From assembly GCA_963732925.1 (NCBI GenBank), contig CAVTBJ010000006.1:326725-390724 (forward strand): 64,000 nucleotides of DNA, written 5' to 3'. This stretch comes from DASZRZ01 sp963732925. GTDB lineage: Bacteria; Acidobacteriota; Terriglobia; Terriglobales; Acidobacteriaceae. The translations under genes and the position numbers were made by a program. Below the pieces are notes generated by a model. The model had not been told where the DNA came from. It searched no databases and saw nothing but the letters and a program-made list of their open reading frames with translations. Below are positions 9,510-17,294 of the stretch, one piece after another (within the stretch, counting starts at the first letter, position 1; each line of letters starts with the position of its first letter).

Positions 9510-9572
9510 CAGAATCTCCTCTTCCGTTTGAACTTTATCTCCCTACGACTAGGCCCATTTACTCCACCTCCC

Positions 9573-9588
9573 ACCCTATTTCTAGGGT
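9573..9588 (-). promoter_or_regulatory. GAAA-tetraloop hairpin in the leader of the micro-gene
   Basis: On the minus strand the sequence reads ACCCTA-GAAA-TAGGGT, a perfect 6-bp stem capped by a GNRA tetraloop, inside the roughly 90-base leader between the promoter and the ribosome binding site. It could stabilise the message or form part of a control element. Confidence 0.45.
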
Positions 9589-9609
9589 CAGAAGTGCTGT
9601 TAGCACAAG

Positions 9610-9638
9610 ATATTGCGGGTTGTTAGCATTTGTGTCAA
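9610..9638 (-). promoter_or_regulatory. Sigma-70-type promoter for the lysine-rich micro-gene
   Basis: On the minus strand, TTGACA (9638-9633) and CAATAT (9615-9610) are separated by exactly 17 bases. A start near 9603 gives a leader of about 94 bases to the AUG. Confidence 0.6.
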
Positions 9639-9639
9639 C

Positions 9640-10031
9640 AGATTTCTTGTGGAAAAAGCAGAAATCATTCCGCTCCTGATTCGCCCTGTCATCGCTTGGT
9701 CGAAAATGAAAAAAGGGTTTAGCCGCGACCGCCAGACAATGCTTCCGGATAACGTCCAGCACTTATCCCGCGTCATAGGAGACGCGTCATAGGAGAAGCG
9801 GCCGCATAGTCCGCGCCCGGCTTCGTTCGGACTGGCCACGCTCACCGGCGCCTGGGGAGTTGCGGCCTTGACTTGGCAAACGATGCCATGTGTGCCCGAC
9901 ACCCTCCTGTTTATGTGGGATGCGTTTCCCGGCGTCGAAGGGATGCGGCATGGGGGCAACAGCGGACACCAATGGGCCCACCGGCCTCGGTATCAGGTTC
10001 CCCCGTGTCGTACACTCGTGCCCATCGGACT
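9640..10031. other. Intergenic region without a recognised gene
   Basis: About 390 bases between the micro-gene promoter and hyuB. Open frames exist on both strands, but none has a ribosome binding site with a protein-like sequence. I see no tRNA or convincing terminator. Confidence 0.4.
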
Positions 10032-11700
10032 ATGACGCGCCTGAACCCCATCGAGCTGGAAATCTTCAAGAGCATCTTCCACTCCATCGCGGAGGAAATG
10101 GGAGTAGCTCTGCGCCGCACCGCGTTTTCTCCCAATATCAAAGAACGGCGCGATTATTCCTGCGCCATTTTCGATGGCGACGCCACGGCCATTGCCATGG
10201 GTGATCACATGCCCGTGCATCTGGGTTCCATGCCCATGTCGGTGCGGGCCGCGGTGGATGCTCTGGACCTTGAGCCCGGCGACATGGCCATGCTTAATGA
10301 CCCTTTCTGTGGTGGTACTCACCTGCCGGACATCACCCTGGTAGCTCCGGTATTCGTGGACACTCCCGCATTCGTGGAGGGCGCCAGGCAATCTGCAAAA
10401 ACAGGCAACCGGCGTCGCTGGCGCATTCCGAAGGTCCGTCGGCCGGACTTCTACGTTGCCGCGCGCGCCCATCATGCCGACGTTGGCGGCGCCTACCCGG
10501 GGTCGATGGGCCTGTGCCGCGAGATCCACCAGGAAGGCGTGCGCATTCCTCCCGTCAAGCTGATGCGTGGCGGTAAAGTTGATTCCGGAATTCTGGCTAT
10601 GCTGCTGAACAATGTTCGCACCCCGCGGGAACGTGAAGGCGACCTGGGCGCGCAGATTGCGGCCTGCAACACCGGCATGGTCCGGCTGGCAGAGATTTGC
10701 CGGCGCTATGGCAAGGAGCGCGTCCAGGGAGCAGCTCGCGAGTTGCTTGCCTATTCTGCGCGCTTGATGCGCGTGTTTCTCAGCCAGCTTCCTCCGGGCG
10801 TTTACCGTGCCGAAGATTTTTTAGACGACGACGGCATTCGCCCCGGCCCGGTTCGCATCGCCGTGAAGATCACCGTCCGCAGGCGCAAAGGCAAGAATGG
10901 CGCCCGTTCCCGCGAGCCCCTGGTGACCGTGGACTTCACCGGTTCGGACCCGCAGGTCCCGGGAAGCGTGAATGCCGTGGAAGCCATCACCTGGTCCGCA
11001 TGTTTTTATGTCTTTCGCTGCCTGCTGGCTGAAGATGTCCCGGCAACGGAAGGGCTGATGCGTCCGGTCCGCGTGATTGCCCCGCCGGGAACGGTGGTCA
11101 ATGCGCGACCGCCCGCTGCCGTCGCCGGCGGCAATGTGGAAACCTCGCAGCGCATTGTGGATGTCCTGCTGCGGGCTCTGGCGCAGGCCGCCCCCGATGG
11201 CATTCCTGCCGCGGCTTCGGGAACCATGAACAACCTCACCATGGGCGGCCGGGACCCGCGTACCGGCGAGCCCTTCGCCTACTACGAAACCGTTGCCGGA
11301 GGCATGGGCGCACGCCCCGGCAAAGACGGCGTCTCCGGCGTGCACACTCATATGACCAACTCCCTGAACACCCCGGCCGAGGCGCTGGAGTACGCCTATC
11401 CAGTGCGGGTCACACGCTATGCCCTGCGCCGGGGAAGCGGAGGTCGGGGCAATTCCACGGCGGGGACGGCATCATTCGCGAGATTGAAGTTCTCGCCGAA
11501 ACCGAGGTCACGATTCTCGCGGACCGCCGCTTGCGCGGCCCCTATGGCCTGAACGGCGGCAAAGCAGGCTCCGCGGGGACAACTACGATCTTTCGAAAAA
11601 ACGGGAAGCAAGAGCTTCTCCCCGGAAAGGCCAGTGTGCGGATGGCGCCGGGAGATCGCATCCGCGTCGACACCCCTGGCGGAGGAGGCTGGGGAAACAG
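10032..11700 (+). CDS. hyuB: Hydantoinase B / 5-oxoprolinase-type subunit (frameshifted near the C-terminus)
   Basis: From ATG 10032 (MTRLNPIELEIFKSIFHSI) the protein matches the HyuB/N-methylhydantoinase B family: ERRDYSCAIFDGDATA, LNDPFCGGTHLPDITLV, RAHHADVGGAYPGSMG and VTVDFTGSDPQVPGSVNAV. The partner HyuA is not adjacent, so the substrate (hydantoin, 5-oxoproline or a ketone) is open. The reading frame runs to a stop at 11552, but the conserved end (GGDGIIREIEVLAETEVTIL ... VDTPGGGGWG) is in another frame from about 11455 to 11697. A one-base loss near 11452 (around GGGGCAATTCC) explains this. In the shifted frame the first stop is only at 11866, inside the next gene. A second error may therefore lie near 11700. 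Probably intact in the organism. Confidence 0.8.
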
Positions 11701-11712
11701 AAGGAGAAAAGC

Positions 11713-12258
11713 GTGGCGGAAAATCTGGCAACACAGTACCTGGAAGAAGCCGGGCGGCAGTTTCGCGGCTATAAGCGCATGGCGGAAGGTGCCATCAGCC
11801 AAGTCAGCGACCGAGAACTGTTCCACGCGCTGGATTCGGAAGCGAACAGCATTGCCGTCATCATGAAGCACATCTCCGGCAACCTGCGCTCGCGCTTTCG
11901 TGACTTCCTGACCAGCGATGGAGAAAAGCCCGATCGCAATCGCGACCAGGAGTTCGTCAGCGCAGGCCAGACCACGCGCGAGGAAATACTGCGCGTCTGG
12001 GAGCAGTCGTGGGGCATCTTGTTTGACCAGTTGGGCGCGTTATCGCCCTCCGATGTCGAGCGCACCGTCACCATTCGCGCCCAGCCTCATACCGTGCTGC
12101 AGGCATTGAACCGGCAACTGGCGCACTACGCCTACCACATCGGACAGATCGTCTTCCTGGCGAAACATTTTCGTGGCGCCGAATGGAAGTCGTTGAGCGT
12201 TCCCAAAGGGCAGTCAGAGGCGTTCAACGCCGACATGACCAGGAAATGGAGCAAGTAA
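11713..12258 (+). CDS. DUF1572 (DinB-like) family protein
   Basis: 181 residues from GTG 11713, with AGAAGGAG just upstream. It has an all-helical DinB/YfiT-like pattern with ALDSEANSIAVIMKHISGNL near the first metal-ligand histidine and LNRQLAHYAYHIGQIVFLAKHF near the C-terminus, where two more histidines lie. DUF1572 proteins are putative thiol-dependent or metal-dependent detoxification enzymes; no substrate is known. It directly follows hyuB on the same strand and may share its transcript. Confidence 0.8.
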   Translation: MAENLATQYLEEAGRQFRGYKRMAEGAISQVSDRELFHALDSEANSIAVIMKHISGNLRSRFRDFLTSDGEKPDRNRDQEFVSAGQTTREEILRVWEQSWGILFDQLGALSPSDVERTVTIRAQPHTVLQALNRQLAHYAYHIGQIVFLAKHFRGAEWKSLSVPKGQSEAFNADMTRKWSK

Positions 12259-12347
12259 TACCCGCGATTGTTCAGCTGTCATCCCGCGCGAAGCCGCTGC
12301 GAAGCCAAGGACAGTAGCTTGAGTTACTTATGCTCTCCGCACTGCTA

Positions 12348-12376
12348 TTGACAAGCTCCGGCCCCTCTCGTATATA
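12348..12376 (+). promoter_or_regulatory. Promoter of the arsR-sulP operon
   Basis: TTGACA (12348-12353) and TATATA (12371-12376) are spaced by 17 bases, a near-consensus housekeeping promoter. The predicted start (about 12383) is only about 9 bases before the arsR ATG at 12392, so the message would be almost leaderless. No ribosome binding site is visible. Confidence 0.75.
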
Positions 12377-12393
12377 TTCGATATTTCGAATAT
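12374..12393. promoter_or_regulatory. Palindromic ArsR operator overlapping the -10 box and start codon
   Basis: The sequence ATATTCGATATTTCGAATAT has perfect 8-bp arms around a TATT centre. It overlaps the end of the -10 box, the predicted transcription start and the first two bases of the ATG. AT-rich palindromes of this form are typical ArsR/SmtB-family operators, so binding by the product of the adjacent gene would block its own promoter. Confidence 0.75.
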
Positions 12394-12751
12394 GCAAGAT
12401 AACATTCCGGAAAAGCTAAGACGATTTAAGGCCGATATTTTCCAAGGACTTGCCCATCCTACCCGCATCGCTGTGCTCGAACTCCTGCGCGACGGAGAGC
12501 TTTCGGCGGGCGAGATCCTGGACCGGCTGCAGGTGGAGCAGGCGAACCTTTCGCAGCATTTAGCCGTCCTGCGCTCCAAGCAGATTGTGAACTATCGCAA
12601 ATCGGGCAATCAGGTTTTTTATTCCATCAAGGCCCCGGTACTGATCGAAGTATTGGATCTCCTCAGGCAGTTCTTCCAGGCGCATCTGAACCAGACGGTG
12701 AGCATGCTCGAGCAGATTGAGAAAGAAGAGCTTCACCCCAGTGACCACTGA
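12392..12751 (+). CDS. ArsR/SmtB-family transcriptional repressor
   Basis: 119 residues with a winged helix-turn-helix: GLAHPTRIAVLELLRDGELS, recognition helix around VEQANLSQHLAVLRSKQIV, and a wing at YRKSGNQVFYSI. The protein has no cysteine at all, so the classic alpha-3 thiol metal site and the disulfide/persulfide switch of BigR/SqrR-type sensors are both absent. Any ligand would use His, Asp or Glu residues such as the HLNQ and HPSDH segments in the C-terminal helix. The operator overlaps its own start codon, and the downstream SulP transporter gene overlaps its 3' end. It therefore most likely represses the whole transport operon. Confidence 0.85.
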   Translation: MQDNIPEKLRRFKADIFQGLAHPTRIAVLELLRDGELSAGEILDRLQVEQANLSQHLAVLRSKQIVNYRKSGNQVFYSIKAPVLIEVLDLLRQFFQAHLNQTVSMLEQIEKEELHPSDH

Positions 12752-14156
12752 AACCACCGAACACCCTTCCGCCCGCGACTCCGAAAATGGCGCCACGGAT
12801 GATTCCAGCCATCCCGCTTCCGCGCCGCGCAACCGATTGTTCTATCCCAGGCTGCTGACCTGCCTGCGGCAATACTCCCGCCAGGACTTCCTCCACGATC
12901 TGGCGGCGGGACTCACCGTGGGACTGGTGGCCCTGCCGATGTCGATGGCATTCGGCATCGCTTCCGGCGTGACCCCGCAAGCCGGGTTATATACAGCGGT
13001 GGTCGCGGGATTTTTGATTTCGGCGCTGGGAGGGTCGCGCGTCCAGATTGGTGGGCCAACCGGCGCATTTGTGGTGATTGTGGCCGCCATCATCGGCAGG
13101 TTTGGACCTTCCGGTCTTCTGATGGTCACCCTGATGGCCGGTATTCTGCTGCTGGCCATGGCCCTGACCGGCCTGGGCACCGCGGTCAAATACATTCCCC
13201 GGCCAGTCACCATCGGATTCACCAACGGAATTGCGGTCCTGATTGCCTCGACGCAGATCAAGGACTTCTTCGGCCTGACTACGGAAAAGCTGCCCAGCGA
13301 TTTTCTGCAGCGCATATTGGTTCTGCTGCGCAGCGCCCCCAGCGTTCATTGGACGACTGTGGCAATCGCGGTACTCTCTCTGGCGGTGATCCTGCTCTGG
13401 CCGCGTATGAACCGGCGCGTGCCCGGGTCGATTCTGGCGTTGCTGATCGGCACCGGCATCGCCACCGCGCTGCGCCTGCCGCTGGAAACCATTGGCAGCA
13501 CTTTTGGCGGAATTCCTCTCGGCCTGCCAAAATTCGCCATCCCGGCATTTCGTCCTGAGCTGATTTTCCCGCTATTTCCTTCGGCCTTCACCGTAGCCCT
13601 GCTGGCTGCCGTGGAGAGTTTGCTTTCCGCTGTAGTGGCCGACGGCATGATTGGCGACCGCCACGACTCCAACACGGAACTGATTGCGCAGGGGATCGCC
13701 AACATCGCCTCGCCACTCTTTGGTGGAATCCCCGCCACCGGCGCCATCGCGCGCACGGCAACCAACATCCGCTCCGGCGCCCGCACTCCGGTGGCTGGCA
13801 TTATTCATGCGTTCACCCTGCTGGTGATCCTGCTGGTGGCCGCACCGCTGGCGAAATACATCCCGCTCGCAACTCTGGCGGCGGTGCTGCTGGTGGTGGC
13901 CTACAACATGGGCGAATGGCATGCCATTCCCAACATCATGCGCCTCTCCTGGGCAGACAAACTGGTGTGGATGGTTACCTTCGCCCTTACCGTTTTTGCC
14001 GACCTTACCGTCGCGGTGGAAGTGGGTATGGCACTGGCCGCCCTGCTCTATATCCACCGCATTTCCCAGACGACCACGGTGACCAAAGTGGACGAAGACT
14101 ACATTCGGGACAACCGCCCGCATATTCTTCAGGACAAGCAGGTCCCCCCTACGTGA
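12741..14156 (+). CDS. SulP-family inorganic anion transporter, membrane part
   Basis: About 471 residues from GTG 12741, which overlaps the end of arsR by 11 bases (TTG 12717 is an alternative). Residues about 45-440 form the many-helix transport domain, with the SulP hallmarks DLAAGLTVGLVALPMSMAFG, GGSRVQIGGPTGAFVVIV and FGGIPATGAIARTATNI. Members carry sulfate, bicarbonate, dicarboxylates or other anions into the cell with protons or sodium. The usual C-terminal STAS domain is encoded immediately downstream in another frame, joined through GTGA at 14153-14156. A C6 run at about 14144 would give an unbroken fusion if it were C7. The split may be a sequencing indel or a genuine slippage site. 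Confidence 0.85.
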   Translation: MTTETTEHPSARDSENGATDDSSHPASAPRNRLFYPRLLTCLRQYSRQDFLHDLAAGLTVGLVALPMSMAFGIASGVTPQAGLYTAVVAGFLISALGGSRVQIGGPTGAFVVIVAAIIGRFGPSGLLMVTLMAGILLLAMALTGLGTAVKYIPRPVTIGFTNGIAVLIASTQIKDFFGLTTEKLPSDFLQRILVLLRSAPSVHWTTVAIAVLSLAVILLWPRMNRRVPGSILALLIGTGIATALRLPLETIGSTFGGIPLGLPKFAIPAFRPELIFPLFPSAFTVALLAAVESLLSAVVADGMIGDRHDSNTELIAQGIANIASPLFGGIPATGAIARTATNIRSGARTPVAGIIHAFTLLVILLVAAPLAKYIPLATLAAVLLVVAYNMGEWHAIPNIMRLSWADKLVWMVTFALTVFADLTVAVEVGMALAALLYIHRISQTTTVTKVDEDYIRDNRPHILQDKQVPPT

Positions 14157-14530
14157 CGATCCTCCGCATTCACGGGCCATTTCTGTTTGGGACTACCGAC
14201 AAGCTGGCCGCAGCCACCCTGAACCTGAGCGGCTTTACCTCCATCGTCATTCTGCGGCTGCGCAACATGACGGCTCTCGATGCCACCGGCCTGCACGAGA
14301 TCGAAAAACTGGCGCAGCGCCTCCGCCACAGCGGAAGAACCCTGTTGGTTTGCGGAGCGCGCGAGCAGCCTGCGCGTTTCCTGCAGCAGGCAGAGTTCGT
14401 GGAACACGTCGGCGAGGAAAACATTCTGCCGCACGTTCAGGCGGCGTTGGAGCGCGCCAACCAGATCGCATCCGAATTCGAGGGACTGGCTGCGGAAGCG
14501 GCGGAAAGCCTGCGCAGGGCGCCGATGTAG
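14153..14530 (+). CDS. STAS domain of the SulP transporter (separate frame)
   Basis: 125 residues beginning at GTG 14153, whose GTGA overlaps the transporter stop. TILRIHGPFLFGTTDKL, VILRLRNMTALDATGLHEIE and TLLVCGAREQPARFLQQAEF are typical of SulP C-terminal STAS domains, which bind partner proteins or nucleotides at the cytoplasmic face. The DATG motif replaces the phosphorylatable DSSG of SpoIIAA-type STAS proteins. It is either translated by coupling or is part of one fusion protein interrupted by the short C tract just upstream. Confidence 0.8.
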   Translation: MTILRIHGPFLFGTTDKLAAATLNLSGFTSIVILRLRNMTALDATGLHEIEKLAQRLRHSGRTLLVCGAREQPARFLQQAEFVEHVGEENILPHVQAALERANQIASEFEGLAAEAAESLRRAPM

Positions 14531-14707
14531 GGAGTTGCTGCCTTCGGGCCGAGGCTTCAGCCCGGCCATCAAGGAGTTGCAAATGGTTGGCGGACTTGAG
14601 TTCCTACGGGGCTCTTCTGCCAACCCTTCATCGGTTCAGCCAGGACTTTCAGCTTCTGAAGAAACACCAGCCTGTTCCGTCCCACATGCCATCAGGTATT
14701 CTGTTCG

Positions 14708-15481
14708 GTGCCGGTTCACGAATCTATCTTTCTGTTTGGGGCCGCTCTGATTGCCGGCGCCCTCAATGCGGTTGCCGGGGGAGGAGGCTTCATCGCCTTC
14801 CCGGCTCTCATCTTTGTGGGTGCTCCCCCCATCCAGGCCACGGCGACCTACACGGCCGCCGTCGTGCCTGGCGGAATCGCCAGCATCGGGGCATATCGCA
14901 AAACCTACTCCAACTCCGATCACATTCGCTCTCTTATGATTTCGGTGCTGGGCGTAGGCATCCTGGGCGGAATTGCCGGGGCCACATTGCTTCTGCACAC
15001 GCCGGCTCCCATCTTCATGAAGCTGGTCCCGTGGCTGCTGCTGTTCGCAACCATTCTGTTTACTTTGAGCCCGCGCGTGGTTCCCTTTATCCGGGCGCGC
15101 ACCTCGCACTCACAGGAAGGCCGCCGTGTTATGCGGGTTGTGACCCTGGTCCTGCAGCTTTCTATCGCCATGTATATCGGATTCTTCGGAGCGGGCGCAG
15201 GCATCATGGTGCTGGCCATGCTCGCCCTGCTCGGGCTGGAGAACATTCACACCATGAACGGCTTGAAGGTGCTATTGGTCGTCGCTGTCAACACCGTGGC
15301 GCTGATCACCTACGCGGTGGGGCATGCCATTATCTGGCCTTATGCGCTGGTCATGATGGCAGGAGGCATTATCGGAGGCTATAGCGGCGCCTGGCTGGCG
15401 CAGAAGTTTAAGCCCTTGTACGTCCGCTATTTTGTGATTGCCGTGGGGCTTACCATGTCGGCATATTTCTTCGTCCGCTAG
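14708..15481 (+). CDS. TauE/SafE-family sulfite/organosulfur exporter
   Basis: 257 residues from GTG 14708, with eight or so membrane segments. The duplicated TauE/SafE signature is visible: LIAGALNAVAGGGGFIAFPAL with IQATATYTAAVVPGGIASIG in the first half, and YIGFFGAGAGIMVLAMLALLG with MNGLKVLLVVAVN in the second. Such permeases export sulfite, sulfoacetate or similar compounds. It follows the SulP operon on the same strand after a gap of about 180 bases, and together they suggest anion/sulfur balance. No strong ribosome binding site is visible. Confidence 0.85.
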   Translation: MPVHESIFLFGAALIAGALNAVAGGGGFIAFPALIFVGAPPIQATATYTAAVVPGGIASIGAYRKTYSNSDHIRSLMISVLGVGILGGIAGATLLLHTPAPIFMKLVPWLLLFATILFTLSPRVVPFIRARTSHSQEGRRVMRVVTLVLQLSIAMYIGFFGAGAGIMVLAMLALLGLENIHTMNGLKVLLVVAVNTVALITYAVGHAIIWPYALVMMAGGIIGGYSGAWLAQKFKPLYVRYFVIAVGLTMSAYFFVR

Positions 15482-15487
15482 TTCAGC

Positions 15488-16351
15488 CTACTGCCGCGGC
15501 CCCGAATGCTCATAGGGATTCCAGGTCACAGTCGCCTGGAACATGGAGTCCGCCAGCCCGGCGTTGTAGCTCACATTGTCGATAAATCTCTGGCTCACGA
15601 TTTCCCCATCCTTTTCATGGACGACGCTGAAGGGCGTCATCACTCCCTGAACAGGCTTGTAGTTGGCGTAGATCTCCGCGTCTTCCACGCGGTATCGGTC
15701 TTTGGGATCGCGCCAGGAAAACGACTTCTGAATGGGCAGATGCGTCTCCGCGTCGAGAAACAGCGTCACCTGTTCATCCTTGGAATTCATGATGCTCACT
15801 TTTTCGGCAGCCCGGCGGTCGGCAATTGCCGAGCCATCATGGAACAGCGCCGTGCCCGGCGTCCGCAGCCATCCTCGCAGCACGTTCTCCAGAGAGAAAT
15901 GCCGCTGCCGCAGGTAGTCCCTCATGGCCTGCGGTTCCTGTGCGGCAGTCCCCTTGAACGTGATCTCGTAGCCATTGTCTCCATTGAAAATCTCAACCAC
16001 GTCGCGCTTCTTCGTCAGCTCAATGCGATCCTTGTCCGGCCATTTCCAGAAGCGCCAATAGGGCGCGCCCACGCTGCGCGGCTGACCGTGGTAGAAGGTA
16101 TAGGTTCGGCCCTGCTGCTGCATATCCTTCATATTCAGATACGCGTCCCCGCCCAGAGCTTCAATGCATTGCCGGAGAAGTTTGGCGGCCTCCTGCCCAT
16201 TCGCGTCCTTCTGGGGAGCGATGATGTTAGAGACAGAAGCCGGCGCCGAATTCGCCGCAGGCGAAGCAGGCTCGCCGGTCGGCGGCGTGCTTGCAACCTG
16301 CGCCGGAGCAGAAACACCCAACAGAAGAACAGGAATCAGGAAGCACTTCAT
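15488..16351 (-). CDS. LolA-fold, outer-membrane lipoprotein-sorting-like protein
   Basis: 287 residues from ATG 16351 with a signal peptide (MKCFLIPVLLLGVSAPAQ) and an Ala/Pro/Ser-rich linker. A domain from about residue 60 (LLRQCIEALGGDAYLNMKDMQ) has the alternating beta pattern of LolA/LolB-like proteins: YWRFWKWPDKDRIELTKKRD, VTLFLDAETHLPIQKSFSWRD and DAEIYANYKPVQGVMTPFSV. This type is frequent in Acidobacteria. It may carry lipid-modified cargo in the periplasm, but the real ligand is unknown. It ends 6 bases from the convergent TauE gene. Confidence 0.7.
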   Translation of the reverse strand: MKCFLIPVLLLGVSAPAQVASTPPTGEPASPAANSAPASVSNIIAPQKDANGQEAAKLLRQCIEALGGDAYLNMKDMQQQGRTYTFYHGQPRSVGAPYWRFWKWPDKDRIELTKKRDVVEIFNGDNGYEITFKGTAAQEPQAMRDYLRQRHFSLENVLRGWLRTPGTALFHDGSAIADRRAAEKVSIMNSKDEQVTLFLDAETHLPIQKSFSWRDPKDRYRVEDAEIYANYKPVQGVMTPFSVVHEKDGEIVSQRFIDNVSYNAGLADSMFQATVTWNPYEHSGPRQ

Positions 16352-16431
16352 AGACAAAAGGCTTCGGGCATCAGCTCCACGAGCCGATCCCGAAGTACTT
16401 CTTATAGTGTAGCGGCTTTGCGCCGACCATG

Positions 16432-17166
16432 TCAGCCGCGTGGGCGACCGCTCCCGTCTGGCTTCGCCGCCTCAATGAAGGCACGAAAGATGGCACTGGC
16501 GGCGGGGTCGTCCTCGAAGGTGCGCTCGGGATGCCATTGCACGGCCAGTACGAAGTGCCCGGGCCAGGTGCCTTCCAGGGCTTCCACCACTCCGTCTTCC
16601 GCCCGGGCCACGACCCGCAAACCGTCCCCGGCGGCGTTCACCGCCTGATGGTGGCTGGAGTTCACCCACAGTTCCATTCCTGCCTGCGCAGGAGTCATGA
16701 TCCGCGCCAGGAGCGACTCCGGCTCCAGCGCCACCCGGTGAGCCTTCGCCAATGTGCGCTCCGCCCGGTGGGTGATCGGAGTTTCCAGATGCTGCACCAG
16801 CGTACCCGTCCGCCACACGTTCAGGGACTGCATTCCATAACAGACACCGAGAATAGGCTTGTGCATGTTGAAAGCGTCCTGCAGCAGAAGCTCGTCCGCG
16901 TTGTCGCGCCGGGGATCGGGAACCGCCGTTTGAGGATGCCGCTCTTGCGCTCCATACTTCTGGGGATCAATATCGGCGCGGCTCCCGGGCAGCAGAATGG
17001 CCTGGCAACTCGCCGCCAGACGGGCAATCTCCGCATTGGGCAAACCGAGATCGACAACCACCGGCTCTCCGCCGGCTGCTTCAATGGCGCGCAGATAGGG
17101 CGGCAAAGCGCGGTCAGCATAATCGCCTTCGGAATGCGGCACGGGAATAGCAATGCGGGGTTTCAT
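16432..17166 (-). CDS. Class I glutamine amidotransferase-like hydrolase (peptidase C26, PuuD-like)
   Basis: 244 residues. The nucleophile elbow GVCYGMQ places the catalytic cysteine at residue 109. VQWHPE near residue 217 supplies the histidine and glutamate. ILLPGSRADIDPQKYG is the PuuD-type substrate loop. Relatives hydrolyse gamma-glutamyl-gamma-aminobutyrate or similar gamma-glutamyl compounds in polyamine and amine breakdown. No other putrescine-pathway gene is nearby, so the substrate is inferred only from the family. Confidence 0.85.
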   Translation of the reverse strand: MKPRIAIPVPHSEGDYADRALPPYLRAIEAAGGEPVVVDLGLPNAEIARLAASCQAILLPGSRADIDPQKYGAQERHPQTAVPDPRRDNADELLLQDAFNMHKPILGVCYGMQSLNVWRTGTLVQHLETPITHRAERTLAKAHRVALEPESLLARIMTPAQAGMELWVNSSHHQAVNAAGDGLRVVARAEDGVVEALEGTWPGHFVLAVQWHPERTFEDDPAASAIFRAFIEAAKPDGSGRPRG

Positions 17167-17184
17167 AAGCTTCTCAGAAAAAAT

Positions 17185-17280
17185 CTACCACGCAGGGGCA
17201 GAGTCACGGAGAGTCCTCAAAAGTATGCTGTGGCCTTCGTGCAACCTTCGTGCTCTTTGTGGTTGAGCTCTTTTTTCATC
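17185..17280. repeat. Dispersed intergenic repeat of the CTTCGTG...GTGGT type
   Basis: The gap between the C26 hydrolase and plsC contains CCACGCAGGGGCAGAGTCAC, then CTTCGTGCAACCTTCGTG and CTTTGTGGTT. The second part is related to TTCGTGTACTTCGTGCCC at 23838-23873. Short repeats of this form (CCACGAAG/CACGAAGG words) occur between genes in many bacteria. I see no coding potential here. Confidence 0.5.
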
Positions 17281-17294
17281 GGTCGTGAACGTAA

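Noticed and set aside
9559..9959. Minus-strand frames upstream of the micro-gene promoter
   Set aside because: No start signal, unlike any family. They overlap the promoter or the hyuB leader.
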